43,459 nt of DNA from Nemertoderma westbladi (GCA_032718475.1 JAUCBJ010005564.1:1-43459), one strand, 5' to 3'. Shown: positions 32,855 through 42,700, counted from the stretch's first letter. The notes: generated by a model not told the origin, from the letters alone. Made by a program: numbers and translations.

Positions 32855-33007
32855 ATGGAAGTAACATTTAGAAAATTATATTTAGTATCGAGTAAACCGT
32901 TAGCTACTGTTTTAAAACCTCAAGATATACCTAGAGTAAATACAAAAAGAAAAAGAAAATCATCAACTTCAAAGAAAATAAAAAAATTTCAGCTGTTTTT
33001 ACGGTGA
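32855..33007 (+). CDS. Short lysine-rich ORF in the Polinton
   Basis: Intact 50-residue ORF beginning MEVTFRKLYLV, with a Lys/Arg-rich second half (KRKRKSSTSKKIKK) that could be a nuclear localisation or DNA-binding tail. It lies 52 bp before the integrase ATG. Family unknown. Confidence 0.35.
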   Translation: MEVTFRKLYLVSSKPLATVLKPQDIPRVNTKRKRKSSTSKKIKKFQLFLR

Positions 33008-33058
33008 TGCTCTTTATAAGAGATTTAAATATACATATTACTTGCAGTTGTCGAAAAG

Positions 33059-34141
33059 ATGCCACGCAAGATGAGACCGATTTTAAACAGGAGTTTAGAC
33101 AAAAAACTGTTAAGAATTTATTCAGATCCTTCATCACCTGCGGGCTTTGCAAGTATCACAAAATTGGCAAAAGTGGCAAACATCAAACCATCTAAAGCCC
33201 AGAAATGGTTAAGCGGACAAAAGACATATACCCTTCACGCACCACGTAGACATCATTATCCAACATCTAAAATATTTACGGGAGGGTTAAAAGATATATA
33301 TATGATAGATCTGGTAGATATGCAGCAATATAAATCACAAAATAATAATTATAACTATATATTAATATGTATTGATGCCTTTAGCCGGCTTGCTTTCACC
33401 TACGGTATGAAAACAAAAACAGGTATTGAAATTATTAGTATATTGCAAAAAATATTCCAGAAAGGCAAACCAAACAGAATCGCAACTGATCAAGGATCTG
33501 AATTTCTAAATAAACCTGTGAGGAAATATTTAGATACTATCGGTGTATGGTATTACGTAATGTACTCTGTGAATAAGGCGGCTATAGTCGAAAGATTTAA
33601 TAGAACATTAAAGACAAAAATGTTCAAAATTTTCACGCAACGCGGGAAAAATGTTTGGGTAAAAATTTTACCAAAGCTTATTTTCGCTTATAATAGGTCA
33701 TTTCATAGAACTATACAAATGAAGCCCAGAGTTAATAAATTTAATGAAACTGAATTAATTAATAGATTATATGGGAAATATAGACAGATTAATCACAAGA
33801 AAATAAAATTTAAAGTAGGTGATACAGTACTATTATCTATTGCTCGTACTGCTTTTGCTAAAGGCTATCGAGAACATTGGACTCGTGAATTATTTCTTAT
33901 TCATTGGGTCAGATTGGATAGAGTGCCGGCAGTCATGTTTGATAATAAGGACAGCGCTGGAGCTATAATAAATGGTTCATTTTAATCATACGAACTCCAA
34001 AAGGTCCATGCAAGTAGTAATATTTATCATCCGATTGAAAATATGGGTAAACTTAAAGAACGTGTTTGTAAAGGGAAAAGAGAATATTTGGTTACATTTA
34101 TTGGGTCCAAGAAGCAATCCTGGATACAGCATATTAAATAA
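33059..34141 (+). pseudogene. Polinton integrase (rve) with one premature stop
   Basis: Retroviral-type integrase as found in Polintons. The core carries the DDE acids D84 (in DLVDM), D144 (in TDQGSEF) and E178 (in VERFNRTLK). An N-terminal helical region precedes the core, and a chromodomain-like tail with a YLVTFIGSKKQSWI stretch follows. A TAA at 33983-33985 ends the first 308 codons, but the same frame continues for 52 codons through the chromodomain-like tail to TAA at 34139-34141. Catalytic residues are intact; only the tail is cut off. Confidence 0.9.
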
Positions 34142-34938
34142 GTTTAGGCTTATACTGTATATTTATTAATTGAGTGAATAATGGTCATATATATTAATTA
34201 ATACGCAGATTAAATGCATAATTAATCAATATCAATGATCATCAATTTTTATATGATTGTCGTTCGCGAAGTGGGTGCAATTTACGTTCTATCGCAAATC
34301 TGTGTAAAATACCTCTCATTAACTCGATCAATGTTATGCACGTTAATAAGTTGAACTACGTTCCTTTTGATGTAGCTGATAGATGGAAATTAGAATTGTG
34401 TAGGTAATTAATTAATTGTTGTTGTAGCAATATTGATATACCTGGTTTTAATGTTGATGAGATTACTGATATCCTTAATTATATTACTACATGTTAGTTA
34501 AATATTCTTTATATTATTGCCTATAATTATTTTGTTCGATGCTGTGTTATTTACTGCATGTTCTGTCAGTTATTCATTACATAGGCCTACGTCATTAATA
34601 TTGTGCTACTTTACTAATAATATGTCTATGTACCGTGTACTATGTCTATTGTTTATTCATGTGTACGAATATCAATTAAATTACATTAAATTAACTTAAA
34701 TGATATTACTATACTGTAAGTAAGTCTAATATCTATAGTTGATTCGCTTTAAATGAAGCTAGTAAAATATTGATCCCTCGCATATACTGTAGAAGCAATG
34801 AACATGACCATGAACGTGATTATCCATTGTTGAATAAAAAACTAAAAATGATCTTAATTACTTTACGTGACGGTCGAAGATAATTAATTAATTTCAACAG
34901 TGGTCGCACTGTTGTAACACTTAAGTTAATCCGCAGCG
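34142..34938. other. Polinton interior without clear gene
   Basis: AT-rich. A plus-strand open stretch near 34258-34407 (containing NVMHVNKLNYVPFDVADRW) may be a fragment of a decayed gene; no family recognised. Confidence 0.35.
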
Positions 34939-35784
34939 ATGGATGAATTCTATGTTAGACTACCGAGTAATTCTTGCCCAACTGATTTTCCGTGTAATAC
35001 TAATAGTAATTATCAAATCAATTTACATGACGCCTTACCTATAAATCCAAATGAAAACTGGGTGGTTGGTATAAAAAGTATTTTTTATTTAGCCACGTTA
35101 CCATCCATGTATAACAATATAGAGAATGTTATTTTAATAAAAAAGGGGAAAAAAAACTTTGAGGATACACTACCATTATCCGGTTGATTCTACAGTATTA
35201 ATGAAATTATAGATTATTTTAACACAGGCGCGTTGAAAGATAAATTACAAATAGTTGAAAATACTCAGCAAAATAGATTGCAATTTATTTTATGGAAAAC
35301 TGTACGTGAATTATTTATATGACAACAATTAGCCTATTATTTTGTAATTACAGAAAATAATCTCGGAGGGGATTTAAATCCAAATTTTAAAATTATTTTG
35401 AAGACGAAAAATAATATAAAGGGTTATTTAATAACAATTATCGGAAATGAAGAAAAAACTTACCAAATGGTATTTTTATGTCCTCAACCACCCAATTCTA
35501 TTCCAGAACCTAAGTCAAACATGTACGTGACTACTAATATAATTGAAAATGAATATATTAATGATTTTGGTTTAGCTTTACTTCGTTGTGTGGCGATACC
35601 TAATGATGTGAAATAAGGCATGGTAATAAATCAAGAATTTGCTAAGGATACTTTTCATTATATCCCAGTAAAAAAATCATATAGGATAACTTACATTCAT
35701 ATTTAAATAACAGACAAAGAAGGAAAAGATTTAAATTTTGATTACGGGACTTTGATTACTTTACACTTTAGGAAAATAAATTAG
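34939..35784 (+). pseudogene. Penton-like minor capsid protein with four in-frame stops
   Basis: The opening FYVRLPSNS and NPNENWVVGIKSIFY match the start of the Polinton protein proposed to be the penton-like (minor) capsid protein. The later IENEYINDFGLALLRCVAIP and the final ITLHFRKI match its C-terminal half. The frame from 34939 stays in phase over 282 codons but contains TGA at 35185 and 35320 and TAA at 35614 and 35704. No frameshift is needed. In active relatives this protein forms the capsid vertex. Not functional here. Confidence 0.65.
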
Positions 35785-35804
35785 TCTTTATTATTATTAT
35801 TTAA

Positions 35805-36304
35805 ATGGATTCCGATTTATTTCAAAGGTACAGTAAACCGCAATATGGAGGTGCAGACTCTAATCTTGCCATTTTTAAAGGTGGTAGAACAACGAGAGGG
35901 TCAACGCAAGTTCCTGTGTTTCGAAGGGGTTCATATATAGACCTTTACGGGCAATAAAATGGTACATTTGGTCCAAACTCAAAATAATGACGATTTCAGC
36001 GTTATCGGAGAGGTATGCATCAAATCAACACAGGGAAGGAATACTTACAGATGCTTTATCTATATTAAAGAAGTTTGGAAAGCCATTAGCAAAAAAGGTT
36101 ATACAAAAAGCTTTACCATTTACCACAAAATTTATGAGACAACACGTAATACCAAAAGGTAAGTGGGTCTTACATCAGCAGGCTAATACGGTTATTAATA
36201 AAGCATTAAATAAAATGAAACCATCAACAAGATCGGTTGTAGAAAAAGTTTATAGAGATTTAAAGCGACCAGCTAAACCAATGTCTATGAACATACCTCA
36301 TTGA
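35805..36304 (+). pseudogene. Basic core-like or minor virion protein, split
   Basis: An ORF at 35805-35957 (starting MDSDLFQRYSKPQYGGADS) is followed, in another frame, by 35987-36304, a basic helical protein with KKFGKPLAKKVIQKALPF. In Polinton-like elements a short protein with a GG-rich start and a basic helical continuation stands just before the major capsid gene. A frameshift near 35960 would explain the split. Possible DNA-binding core protein. Confidence 0.45.
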
Positions 36305-36383
36305 GGTAAAAATAGAAAAATAAAAAAAAAGGTAAACTCAACCACTGCAAAAAAAGTATTTTTTAATAATATCGATTATTAGA

Positions 36384-36952
36384 GAATTAGATTTATTTTC
36401 TACGCAGCCAATACAAACTGAATTTAAAGCAAAGCATTATTAAACAATTTACCCAGTATCTAGTCTCAGAAGTGAGTCGCGTGAAGTAACTTTTTTAATA
36501 CCGCGCTCGAATGAATTTTATACGAAACTGCAAGATGCGTTATAATTACAAAATGTACTGTACGCTGGGATAGATGGTTGGAAAACTCCCACATTCATAT
36601 GTTGAATTACCCCTCAGGAACTATGTGGAGTGATATTAAAATAGACCTCAATGAGAAGCAGGTTGAGAATAGCAATAACCATTCTTTCTACAAGTTGTAC
36701 TTATCCAATTTACTTTTTACTACATATGAAAGTAAAAATGGACTGCCGGGGGCAGTAGGCTTTCAACAGCCTTTAACCGAACACAGAAATGAAATTAATC
36801 CTGGTGCGCACCCTATTGCCGACGCTTTTAGTAAACAAATGCAATTTGTAAGCGGATTGACGATTGATTTTGATACTGAAAGTGGAAATGTGGAAATAAA
36901 TGAAATAATATTATATAAATGGCTGGTTAATTATTATAAAATAAACCAATAA
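36384..36952 (+). pseudogene. Major capsid protein-like remnant, truncated
   Basis: The first part has ELDLFSTQPIQTEF and a YPVSSL region, as at the start of the Polinton major capsid (double jelly-roll) protein, with TAA at 36441 and 36543. The second part (36578-36952) is in another frame and has MWSDIKIDLN and YKLYLSNLLF, fitting the next region. It then ends after about 125 codons, so most of the capsid fold is missing. Deleted and non-functional. Confidence 0.55.
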
Positions 36953-37014
36953 GCGTTGTAATTAAACATTTAACTTTTGTTTATTTAAAAACATCATTAT
37001 TATTATTTGATAAA

Positions 37015-37335
37015 ATGTATAATGTTATTTTTGTTGCTTTTCAATATTATAGGATAGACAATAAGGAATATCCGATAGTATTTAAAGAATTTGCTATATT
37101 TGATTCAAAATACAGTAAAACTAATATAAAGACATTTTTAATTAAAGCACCGCCAAATATTAACTTATCGGCATTAGGTATAGCCTATATAAACAATTTA
37201 CGCGATATGACATCACATTTACCATGGAATTACGGTGATATTTCGCCAGATGATTTCATAAAGAACATGAAGAAGCATTTAAAAAATAAATATAATATAT
37301 ATTATGTATTCGGGTTGATGAAAGTAAATTATTAA
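37015..37335 (+). CDS. Small intact Polinton ORF of unknown function
   Basis: 106 residues, no interruption. Contains KEFAIFD, FLIKAPPN, HLPWNYGDI and a final YYVFGLMK. This spacing resembles a short protein family seen in virus-like mobile elements (an acidic strand followed by an LPW-G motif), possibly nuclease-like, but the identification is weak. It is convergent with the polymerase gene. Confidence 0.5.
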   Translation: MYNVIFVAFQYYRIDNKEYPIVFKEFAIFDSKYSKTNIKTFLIKAPPNINLSALGIAYINNLRDMTSHLPWNYGDISPDDFIKNMKKHLKNKYNIYYVFGLMKVNY

Positions 37336-37395
37336 GTATATTATTAAATTATAATATTTTTATAAATAATTTTTTAAATTTATTATAAATAAAAT

Positions 37396-37487
37396 ATATT
37401 AAATACCCAACTTGGTGTTTAAGCTCCAAAATCGATGAAGTTAGAATATTAAATACCCAACTTGGTGTTTAAGCTCCAAAATCGATG
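37396..37487. repeat. Direct duplication of 42 bp between convergent Polinton genes
   Basis: A 42-bp segment (with ACCCAACTTGGTGTTTAAGC) at 37396-37437 is repeated without change at 37446-37487, offset by 50 bp. It lies exactly in the gap between the plus-strand ORF ending at 37335 and the minus-strand polymerase remnant ending at 37514. Confidence 0.9.
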
Positions 37488-37513
37488 GACAAATTGGGAA
37501 TATATCAACTATA

Positions 37514-38886
37514 TTACAATATATCTACATTGAAAATATGACACTCTTCCTTACTCGGATCATAAATATCACTATCTGGTATATTTGATTCTATGTAATG
37601 CTTTCGACAGAATGAAACCCCACCTCTAATGGATGCTTCAAAATCTCTGTAAGCTTGGTAATCTTTTATTAATTTTAGTTTACATCTATTATATTTCAGG
37701 GCGCAATCATAAGTGAATGCTGCGATACTGCAATAGTAAACTACTTCTAATTCATAGTTTTGTCTACATACTCTCCTAAAGTTCTCAAATATATCAGCGA
37801 GGAGACAAACATCGAGTTTTAAGTATGCTAAAAGATAATCCTTAAGATTCGAGCAGTCAAATTGACTCCATGATGTGTTAGCAAAACTATAATCCTCGGG
37901 TGTACAGGTACTTTGTGTTAAGTTACTAAAAAATTTGTCTATCGATGGTAATTTCGAATTGTTTAATTTATTTAAATCTGTCAGGTACTCGTAGGGAAAT
38001 ATACCTTTTTGTTTAATTGTTGCATTATTTAAATTCGGATAAAAATATTTAATTTGCTGTACAGTAATTGGTAGAACTGATGTTATATCCTCATTGTCTA
38101 TATCTTTTGTTGAACAATCAACTAAGTTACTTAAAGAAAAGGTTAAAAATTGATATGTGTCTAAGACACATAACTCGATTTTCGTTTTTTGGTCTTTCAC
38201 CGGTATATGAATACTCAGTGAAATACACCTCTCTGTATTTTTAGGGATTACCTTTAAATCCCAATCGGAATATTTGTTATTACAAAACCCAACTTGCAAA
38301 AGAAAATGCAAATCGTAGTGTAGTGATTGTAGTTATGTGCGGCGAGTATATACATGTGACGTTTCAATGATAAAGAGTGGTTACATGCGTTACAAGTGGC
38401 TGCTATATAGTTACCAGTAATATGTGAGTGATGTTTGTTTTTCTCAGACTTATCCTTAAATGAAACATCGCAATAAAAACAAGTTTTAGTCATCCCAAAA
38501 CTTAACTCATCTAGATCATTTAGTATCATTTTTTCATGTCTATGAGCTTCTGACCACTTATATAATTGGATAATATCATTATGTAGAGAGTCTAAAAAGT
38601 CTTGAATACAGTTATTATCATCCGTCATCATCTGTCATCAACCATCATTTTGCAAATAAAATTTTGGTGGATAGATTAATTCATTACTAGGGACAACTAA
38701 ATAACTTACGGTGCACGGAATATGCTTCTGACTAAATTTACTGTTGCAGACTGGCTCCAAAATAGATTCTATGTCAAAATATATTACAAACAATGCTGGT
38801 AATGTTCTGTCTAAATTGCTAAAGCTAATGTGAGTTCTTTTTTCAGATGGTAGCTTCTCAACTTGACTCGAACCTTGATAACAAGC
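37514..38886 (-). pseudogene. Protein-primed DNA polymerase B remnant (exonuclease part only)
   Basis: Read on the minus strand. The exonuclease I acids lie in DIES at about 38775. A zinc-binding segment (CFYCD ... CNACNHS) follows near 38490-38380, then DYLLAYLKLDVCLLADIF with the exonuclease III Y/D arrangement, and the IRGGVS motif near 37620. Breaks: tandem TGA TGA at 38640-38635 in frame, a frameshift near 38300, and a stop at 37514 just at the start of palm motif A. The palm (polymerase) domain is therefore absent, and the N-terminal terminal-protein region is cut off by the LTR element at about 38890. Not able to replicate DNA. Confidence 0.8.
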
Positions 38887-38894
38887 AAGGCGGT

Positions 38895-39435
38895 TGTGAC
38901 GGGATCCAGGAGGGATCCCGATTTATCCGGTGTGGTAATTTAGTCCACGCGTCCCCGCCGTGTATAAGGATGAAAGAAAGTAACTGAGTTCTGAAGTTCG
39001 GTGTATAATAATAATAGGGCATAGGATATAGATATAGATATAATGTGTACAAGGCGGGATACGGTAACTAAAGTCCCGTGATCCCCTAACTAAACTAATT
39101 GACTACCAACCTACGCTAGCACTGCTGCACTGAGATAACTGAATCACTGATTAATAGGTTATTGGTTATATTGCACGGTGGCCTTATTGCTACTCAATCG
39201 ATGCCTTTCCCCCCTCTGATTGGCTAATACCCTTGTTGGCGCCCTCTGAAGTGTTCCCGTTCACTCCACCTATTTCCTCTGGGTTAGGGGTTTGGCCCCT
39301 GACCCTTGTTGTGTGGTTCTCCTTCCCATTCTCATTGGGATGGCACGAATTGGTTATCACCCAATCTCGTGGCTCCCAATATTGCTTATCGGCTTATAAC
39401 TTTATGGGGTGTTGGCGGGATTGAATAAGCTAACA
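38895..39435 (-). repeat. Candidate 3' LTR, 541 bp, TGTTAG...GTCACA
   Basis: On the minus strand it starts TGTTAGC directly after the purine tract GGGGGGGAG and ends GTCACA where polymerase-coding sequence resumes. The ends TGT...ACA are inverted, as in LTRs. The second copy is not in the window, so the boundaries rest on the purine tract, terminal dinucleotides and the junction with the Polinton. Confidence 0.6.
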
Positions 39436-39444
39436 CTCCCCCCC
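39436..39444 (-). promoter_or_regulatory. Polypurine tract next to the candidate LTR
   Basis: GGGGGGGAG on the minus strand, directly abutting TGTTAG. In LTR elements this tract primes plus-strand DNA synthesis. Confidence 0.6.
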
Positions 39445-39473
39445 ATGCTATCTTCCCGGTAAGAAGATAGCAT
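39445..39473. repeat. Perfect 11-bp stem-loop beside the polypurine tract
   Basis: ATGCTATCTTC at 39445-39455, a 7-nt loop CCGGTAA, and GAAGATAGCAT at 39463-39473. It ends directly at the purine tract. A second, smaller inverted repeat (CCCGAT...ATCGGG) lies near 39506-39523. Confidence 0.8.
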
Positions 39474-40149
39474 CAACCAAAAAAGTGCGTTACAATCCCG
39501 CTGGATCCCGATCTAGTATCGGGTGTGGGGTGGAATTCTTTTCTCTAGGAGCCGGCTTTCCAGACCGCCCCTTATGGGTATGATAACGCTACCCTGTGTA
39601 CCTGGCGTCTCATGTCGGGCCGATCGCGCTCACCTCTTCACGCGACTTTTGTTTCCCCAACACTTTCGCCCTATCTCCCCTCCACTCTCACCCTAACTCT
39701 CTCATACCCCCGGACCTCCTCGTCCCTCACTCAGCCTCTTATTCTCCCCCCCCCACACTAGAATTGCGTTCGCACTCTCTTGGCACTTCGCACTCTTACT
39801 CCGATCCTCAACTCCACTTTGACTATTTTTATCTCTCCTGACGAACCTCCCCCCCCTCTCGTGCCGTCGCACTCAAGAAGCGTGAAATTGTCAGTTGTCT
39901 CGTCCATAGTGCCATAGTCAGTTATCCCCCAGTCCCAGTAGCTAATTGAGAAAGGTTGTATGACTATAGTACTTACTCCAAACGTATGTATTTTACTAGA
40001 TTACTAATTACTACGTACGTACATACAAATTGCACTTATATGATTATTTGCATTAATTGAATTTGTACTTAATAGTTCGTACATCCCGCGCGGCGCCTGC
40101 CAGGCGTACCACGTCTAAGTCCCAGTCTCTCTCCCTCGACTCTGGGAAC
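39474..40149 (-). other. Noncoding segment between ORF2 and the LTR
   Basis: C-rich on the plus strand, no ORF with a recognised domain on the minus strand. In an autonomous LTR element pol would be expected around here; it is absent. Confidence 0.5.
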
Positions 40150-41406
40150 CTATCTGTTCCTCCGGGGGTAGTTCCCCCTGGCGTCCTCTTCCCTGGGCCG
40201 TTTCTTGGTTATCACCGTTCCTCTGGCATCATCCGCTTTCTGCTTTCGGACCTTCGCCGCCACTTCCTTGCTAATCCCGGTCGTTGGCTCCTTGGGCGCT
40301 GGTATTATTAGTGCCCGATATCGCTTCGCCGGTGGCCCCTCAGAATGGCCCGGTTGTCTCCCTCTAGTGGCGTCCCATAGGATCATTTTCATTGCCTTTG
40401 GTACGTGCTCCGCCAAGAAATCCCTAAACTCCCTTCGGTTCTCTGGCGTCCACCTGTCCAGATACCTTTGCGTGTTCATCACTCCAGCGTACGACGCCGC
40501 CGTTGCTACCTCTTGATAGGTAAACGGTAACCTTCGCTTTATGATTTCCATGTGGGTCTCCTGGTTTATAAGGAAGAAACCCCACTTGAACTCTTGGGCC
40601 TTCATGCGCTGGCGCGTCATGGCCCCGACGTCGGCCCACTCCTCGAATCTTGTGAACTTCTCCTCGTCGCTCATCCAGTCGCACTCGCGCCCGTAGTGTC
40701 CCCGAAAGTGGCACTTTGGACATCGGTTATGCAACCGTGGACACGCCCCCATCCTGTGACTTGGTTCTCTGCAGTAGAGACAAAAGGTTCCCTTTTGGAA
40801 CCGGTATAGGCAGCTGCCCTCCCGATGGGTCCGTCTCCCACAGTAGTCGCAGCCGAGTACCAATGTCTCCCGTCCCACCTCGTCTTTCGTCCCAAGCGAT
40901 CTCCGCGGTCTGTGGAGTCGCTGGTAGGCGAACTTCTCTACGTTGGTCTCCCTGTTTACGCCGATCTCTCCGCCCCTCTCGGGCATCGTCTCCCCGAATA
41001 CTATCCGTGGTGCCGTCCCCGGTTGCTCGCCCAACCTGATGGTGCTCCCCGCGAAATCCACCGCCGGCTCCTCGTGCACCCAGGTCCGCTTGCCGGATCT
41101 GTTCCAGAAGGCCCTCGCCCCACTGGCCGTCACCACCCTTCCGCCAACCCAGTCCGTGTCCGAGTGGCCTATCCTCTCGATGGGCGGCATCTCTCCGAAC
41201 TCGTCGTCGTCGTCCTCCTCTTCTGGTAGTGTCTCTAATCCCGGTATCCCGATGGATCCACTATGTCCCTTCCCGCCTTGGCTCTCGCCCGTAGCTCTCC
41301 ATCCCTCTAGCTCCATTAGCTTCCTTGGCAGTTGGTCGCCCTCGGCGCCCGCTGGTATGGGCATCGTTTGCAACCCCGACGTCGACTGTTTCGGCGATCC
41401 CACCAT
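40150..41406 (-). CDS. Gag-like protein with three CCHC zinc knuckles (ORF2)
   Basis: 418 residues from the ATG at 41406. The open frame begins upstream and overlaps ORF1 by about 155 nt in the +1 frame, so it might be made by frameshifting or by internal initiation. It has an acidic patch (EEEDDDDEFGE), then three consecutive canonical CX2CX4HX4C knuckles (about residues 186-199, 209-222 and 229-242: CDYCGRRTHREGSC, CLYCREPSHRMGAC, CPKCHFRGHYGREC). Basic residues lie in the C-terminal tail (TKKRPREED, NYPRRNR). Triple knuckles point to RNA binding as in Gag nucleocapsid. No protease or reverse transcriptase follows. It could be Gag-like or the nucleic-acid-binding protein of an unfamiliar element class. 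Confidence 0.75.
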   Translation of the reverse strand: MVGSPKQSTSGLQTMPIPAGAEGDQLPRKLMELEGWRATGESQGGKGHSGSIGIPGLETLPEEEDDDDEFGEMPPIERIGHSDTDWVGGRVVTASGARAFWNRSGKRTWVHEEPAVDFAGSTIRLGEQPGTAPRIVFGETMPERGGEIGVNRETNVEKFAYQRLHRPRRSLGTKDEVGRETLVLGCDYCGRRTHREGSCLYRFQKGTFCLYCREPSHRMGACPRLHNRCPKCHFRGHYGRECDWMSDEEKFTRFEEWADVGAMTRQRMKAQEFKWGFFLINQETHMEIIKRRLPFTYQEVATAASYAGVMNTQRYLDRWTPENRREFRDFLAEHVPKAMKMILWDATRGRQPGHSEGPPAKRYRALIIPAPKEPTTGISKEVAAKVRKQKADDARGTVITKKRPREEDARGNYPRRNR

Positions 41407-42700
41407 CCATCCCAATTCTCGCCCTAGAGACTCCCCCGAACTCCCTGACGAAGTCCAATGAAGTTCGTCTAGGCCCGCCTGTTCCTCGAAGCCGTAACTC
41501 TGTGCCCTGGCCTCCTCTATCCCTCTCCTCTGCTTCTATCCTCTCCCGTCTAGCGACTTCTTCCAGTCGCTTTGCTTCTCGTCTGTCCGCCTCTAGCTGC
41601 TCCCATCTCTGATACGGTGTATCTGTCTCCCCGTCTACCAGATGTCGGCTGTTGTAGTACACCGACTCGCCCTTCAGCCCCGGGTGGTCTACCAGACCGT
41701 CAAAGGCCACTTTAAAGGCTCTCCTGTAGCTTAGGGGTGATCCCGATAACAGAAATGCTCCTGGTTCCCTCTCGATGACTACGGTCATAAATAAGTTAAG
41801 CAAACTTATCATAATCCAGTCTTCCTGCAAGATATATCGCTTCTGATATACCTTTATCGCTCCTCTGCGAAATTGATATGCCTCCTGCTTTCCCGGTCTC
41901 GCTCCCCACTTTAGCGAGTTCGCTAGTTCTGCTCCGTATTCTTCCCTAAACTTCCCCCAGTCCATCGGTTTGTGACATACGAGCCCCAATAGTTGGCCCA
42001 TTGCCACTGCCCCGCATAGACCTGTGTTTTCGACTAGCCCCAACCCATCCGGTGCCGTCATAGCCATAAAGACCTTCTGCATATCCAGGAGGTTGGTGGC
42101 GTCCGGACCGATGATCCTTTCCGCATCCTCGCGAATCGCCGATCCCACTTTCGTCGTCGACTTCTCTCTTACCAAGACTTGTACCGCTTTCGGTAACCGG
42201 CTCAGTTTCGGCCCGTCCTTCTTCCCATACGTCCCTAAATCGAATAGGAAGATATCCCCATTTGGCGCGGCCAAATGTAGGAGTATGGTCCTGGCCGACC
42301 CCGCTGATCCTCGTCTCGAACCCGCCTCGTCTTCCACGGTTCCCTCGTCATCTAGGATCATATATCCTCCCCTGTTGACGGACTCTATGAACCTCTTCCA
42401 GTCCTTCCTCGGTGATTCCCTCGGATACTTCGGAATCCCGAACTTCGCCTCGTCCCCTTTCACCACGTAGTGGAAGTGTTGGAAGATCGCGTTGTCCAGC
42501 GACGGCGTTCCGTAGGTCCCGACCAGCCGCTGCTCGTGCATCTCCCGGAAGTGGTCCTGCAGCGCTCGTGCCGCGTGACCCCTTTCCAACTTCTCGTAGT
42601 ATCCTCTCGTCTTCTCTTCCAGGTGTCTTTCGGTGAAATCCACCAGTATTTCTTTTCCTCCTGACTCCGCCTTCCTCTTCCTGATCAACTTACTCGCCAT
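41261..42700 (-). CDS. ORF1 with an RNase D/WRN-like 3'-5' exonuclease-like domain
   Basis: 479 residues from the ATG at 42700 (an open frame begins slightly upstream without ATG). The start is basic (MASKLIRKRKAESGG) and could be a nuclear localisation signal. At about residues 112-215 the order resembles a DEDD exonuclease: YMILDDEG (D117-x-E119 as motif I), TILLHLAAPNGDIFLFDL, and TTKVGSAIREDAERI (D192 as motif II), followed by LLDMQK. Motif III is uncertain. The C-terminal part is charged (EQLEADRREAKRLEEVARRE, likely coiled coil). A CAG|GTGAGC string about 22 nt upstream of the ATG looks like a splice donor. Such a domain is not part of standard Gag. Function is unproven; it may be a captured host exonuclease or a structural relic. 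Confidence 0.6.
   Translation of the reverse strand: MASKLIRKRKAESGGKEILVDFTERHLEEKTRGYYEKLERGHAARALQDHFREMHEQRLVGTYGTPSLDNAIFQHFHYVVKGDEAKFGIPKYPRESPRKDWKRFIESVNRGGYMILDDEGTVEDEAGSRRGSAGSARTILLHLAAPNGDIFLFDLGTYGKKDGPKLSRLPKAVQVLVREKSTTKVGSAIREDAERIIGPDATNLLDMQKVFMAMTAPDGLGLVENTGLCGAVAMGQLLGLVCHKPMDWGKFREEYGAELANSLKWGARPGKQEAYQFRRGAIKVYQKRYILQEDWIMISLLNLFMTVVIEREPGAFLLSGSPLSYRRAFKVAFDGLVDHPGLKGESVYYNSRHLVDGETDTPYQRWEQLEADRREAKRLEEVARRERIEAEERDRGGQGTELRLRGTGGPRRTSLDFVREFGGVSRARIGMDGGIAETVDVGVANDAHTSGRRGRPTAKEANGARGMESYGREPRREGT

Larger units (their letters stand above)
30692..38890. mobile_element. Decayed Maverick/Polinton (large virus-like DNA transposon)
   Basis: Gene content identifies it: packaging ATPase, rve integrase, penton-like and major-capsid-like proteins and a small basic protein on the plus strand, and a protein-primed-type DNA polymerase B on the minus strand. 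This combination is known from Polintons and related adintovirus-like elements. No adenain-type protease was found. The right side is cut at about 38890 by an LTR element, so the right terminus is outside the window or lost. Several genes contain premature stops; the element is not functional as it stands. Confidence 0.88.

Noticed and set aside
31119-35784. Alternative genetic code that reads TGA/TAA as sense
   Set aside because: Host genes in the same window (QPCTL, FZR1, FOXRED1, NUBPL) have no internal stops and end at normal TAA codons or conventional positions. Decay of a mobile element is simpler.
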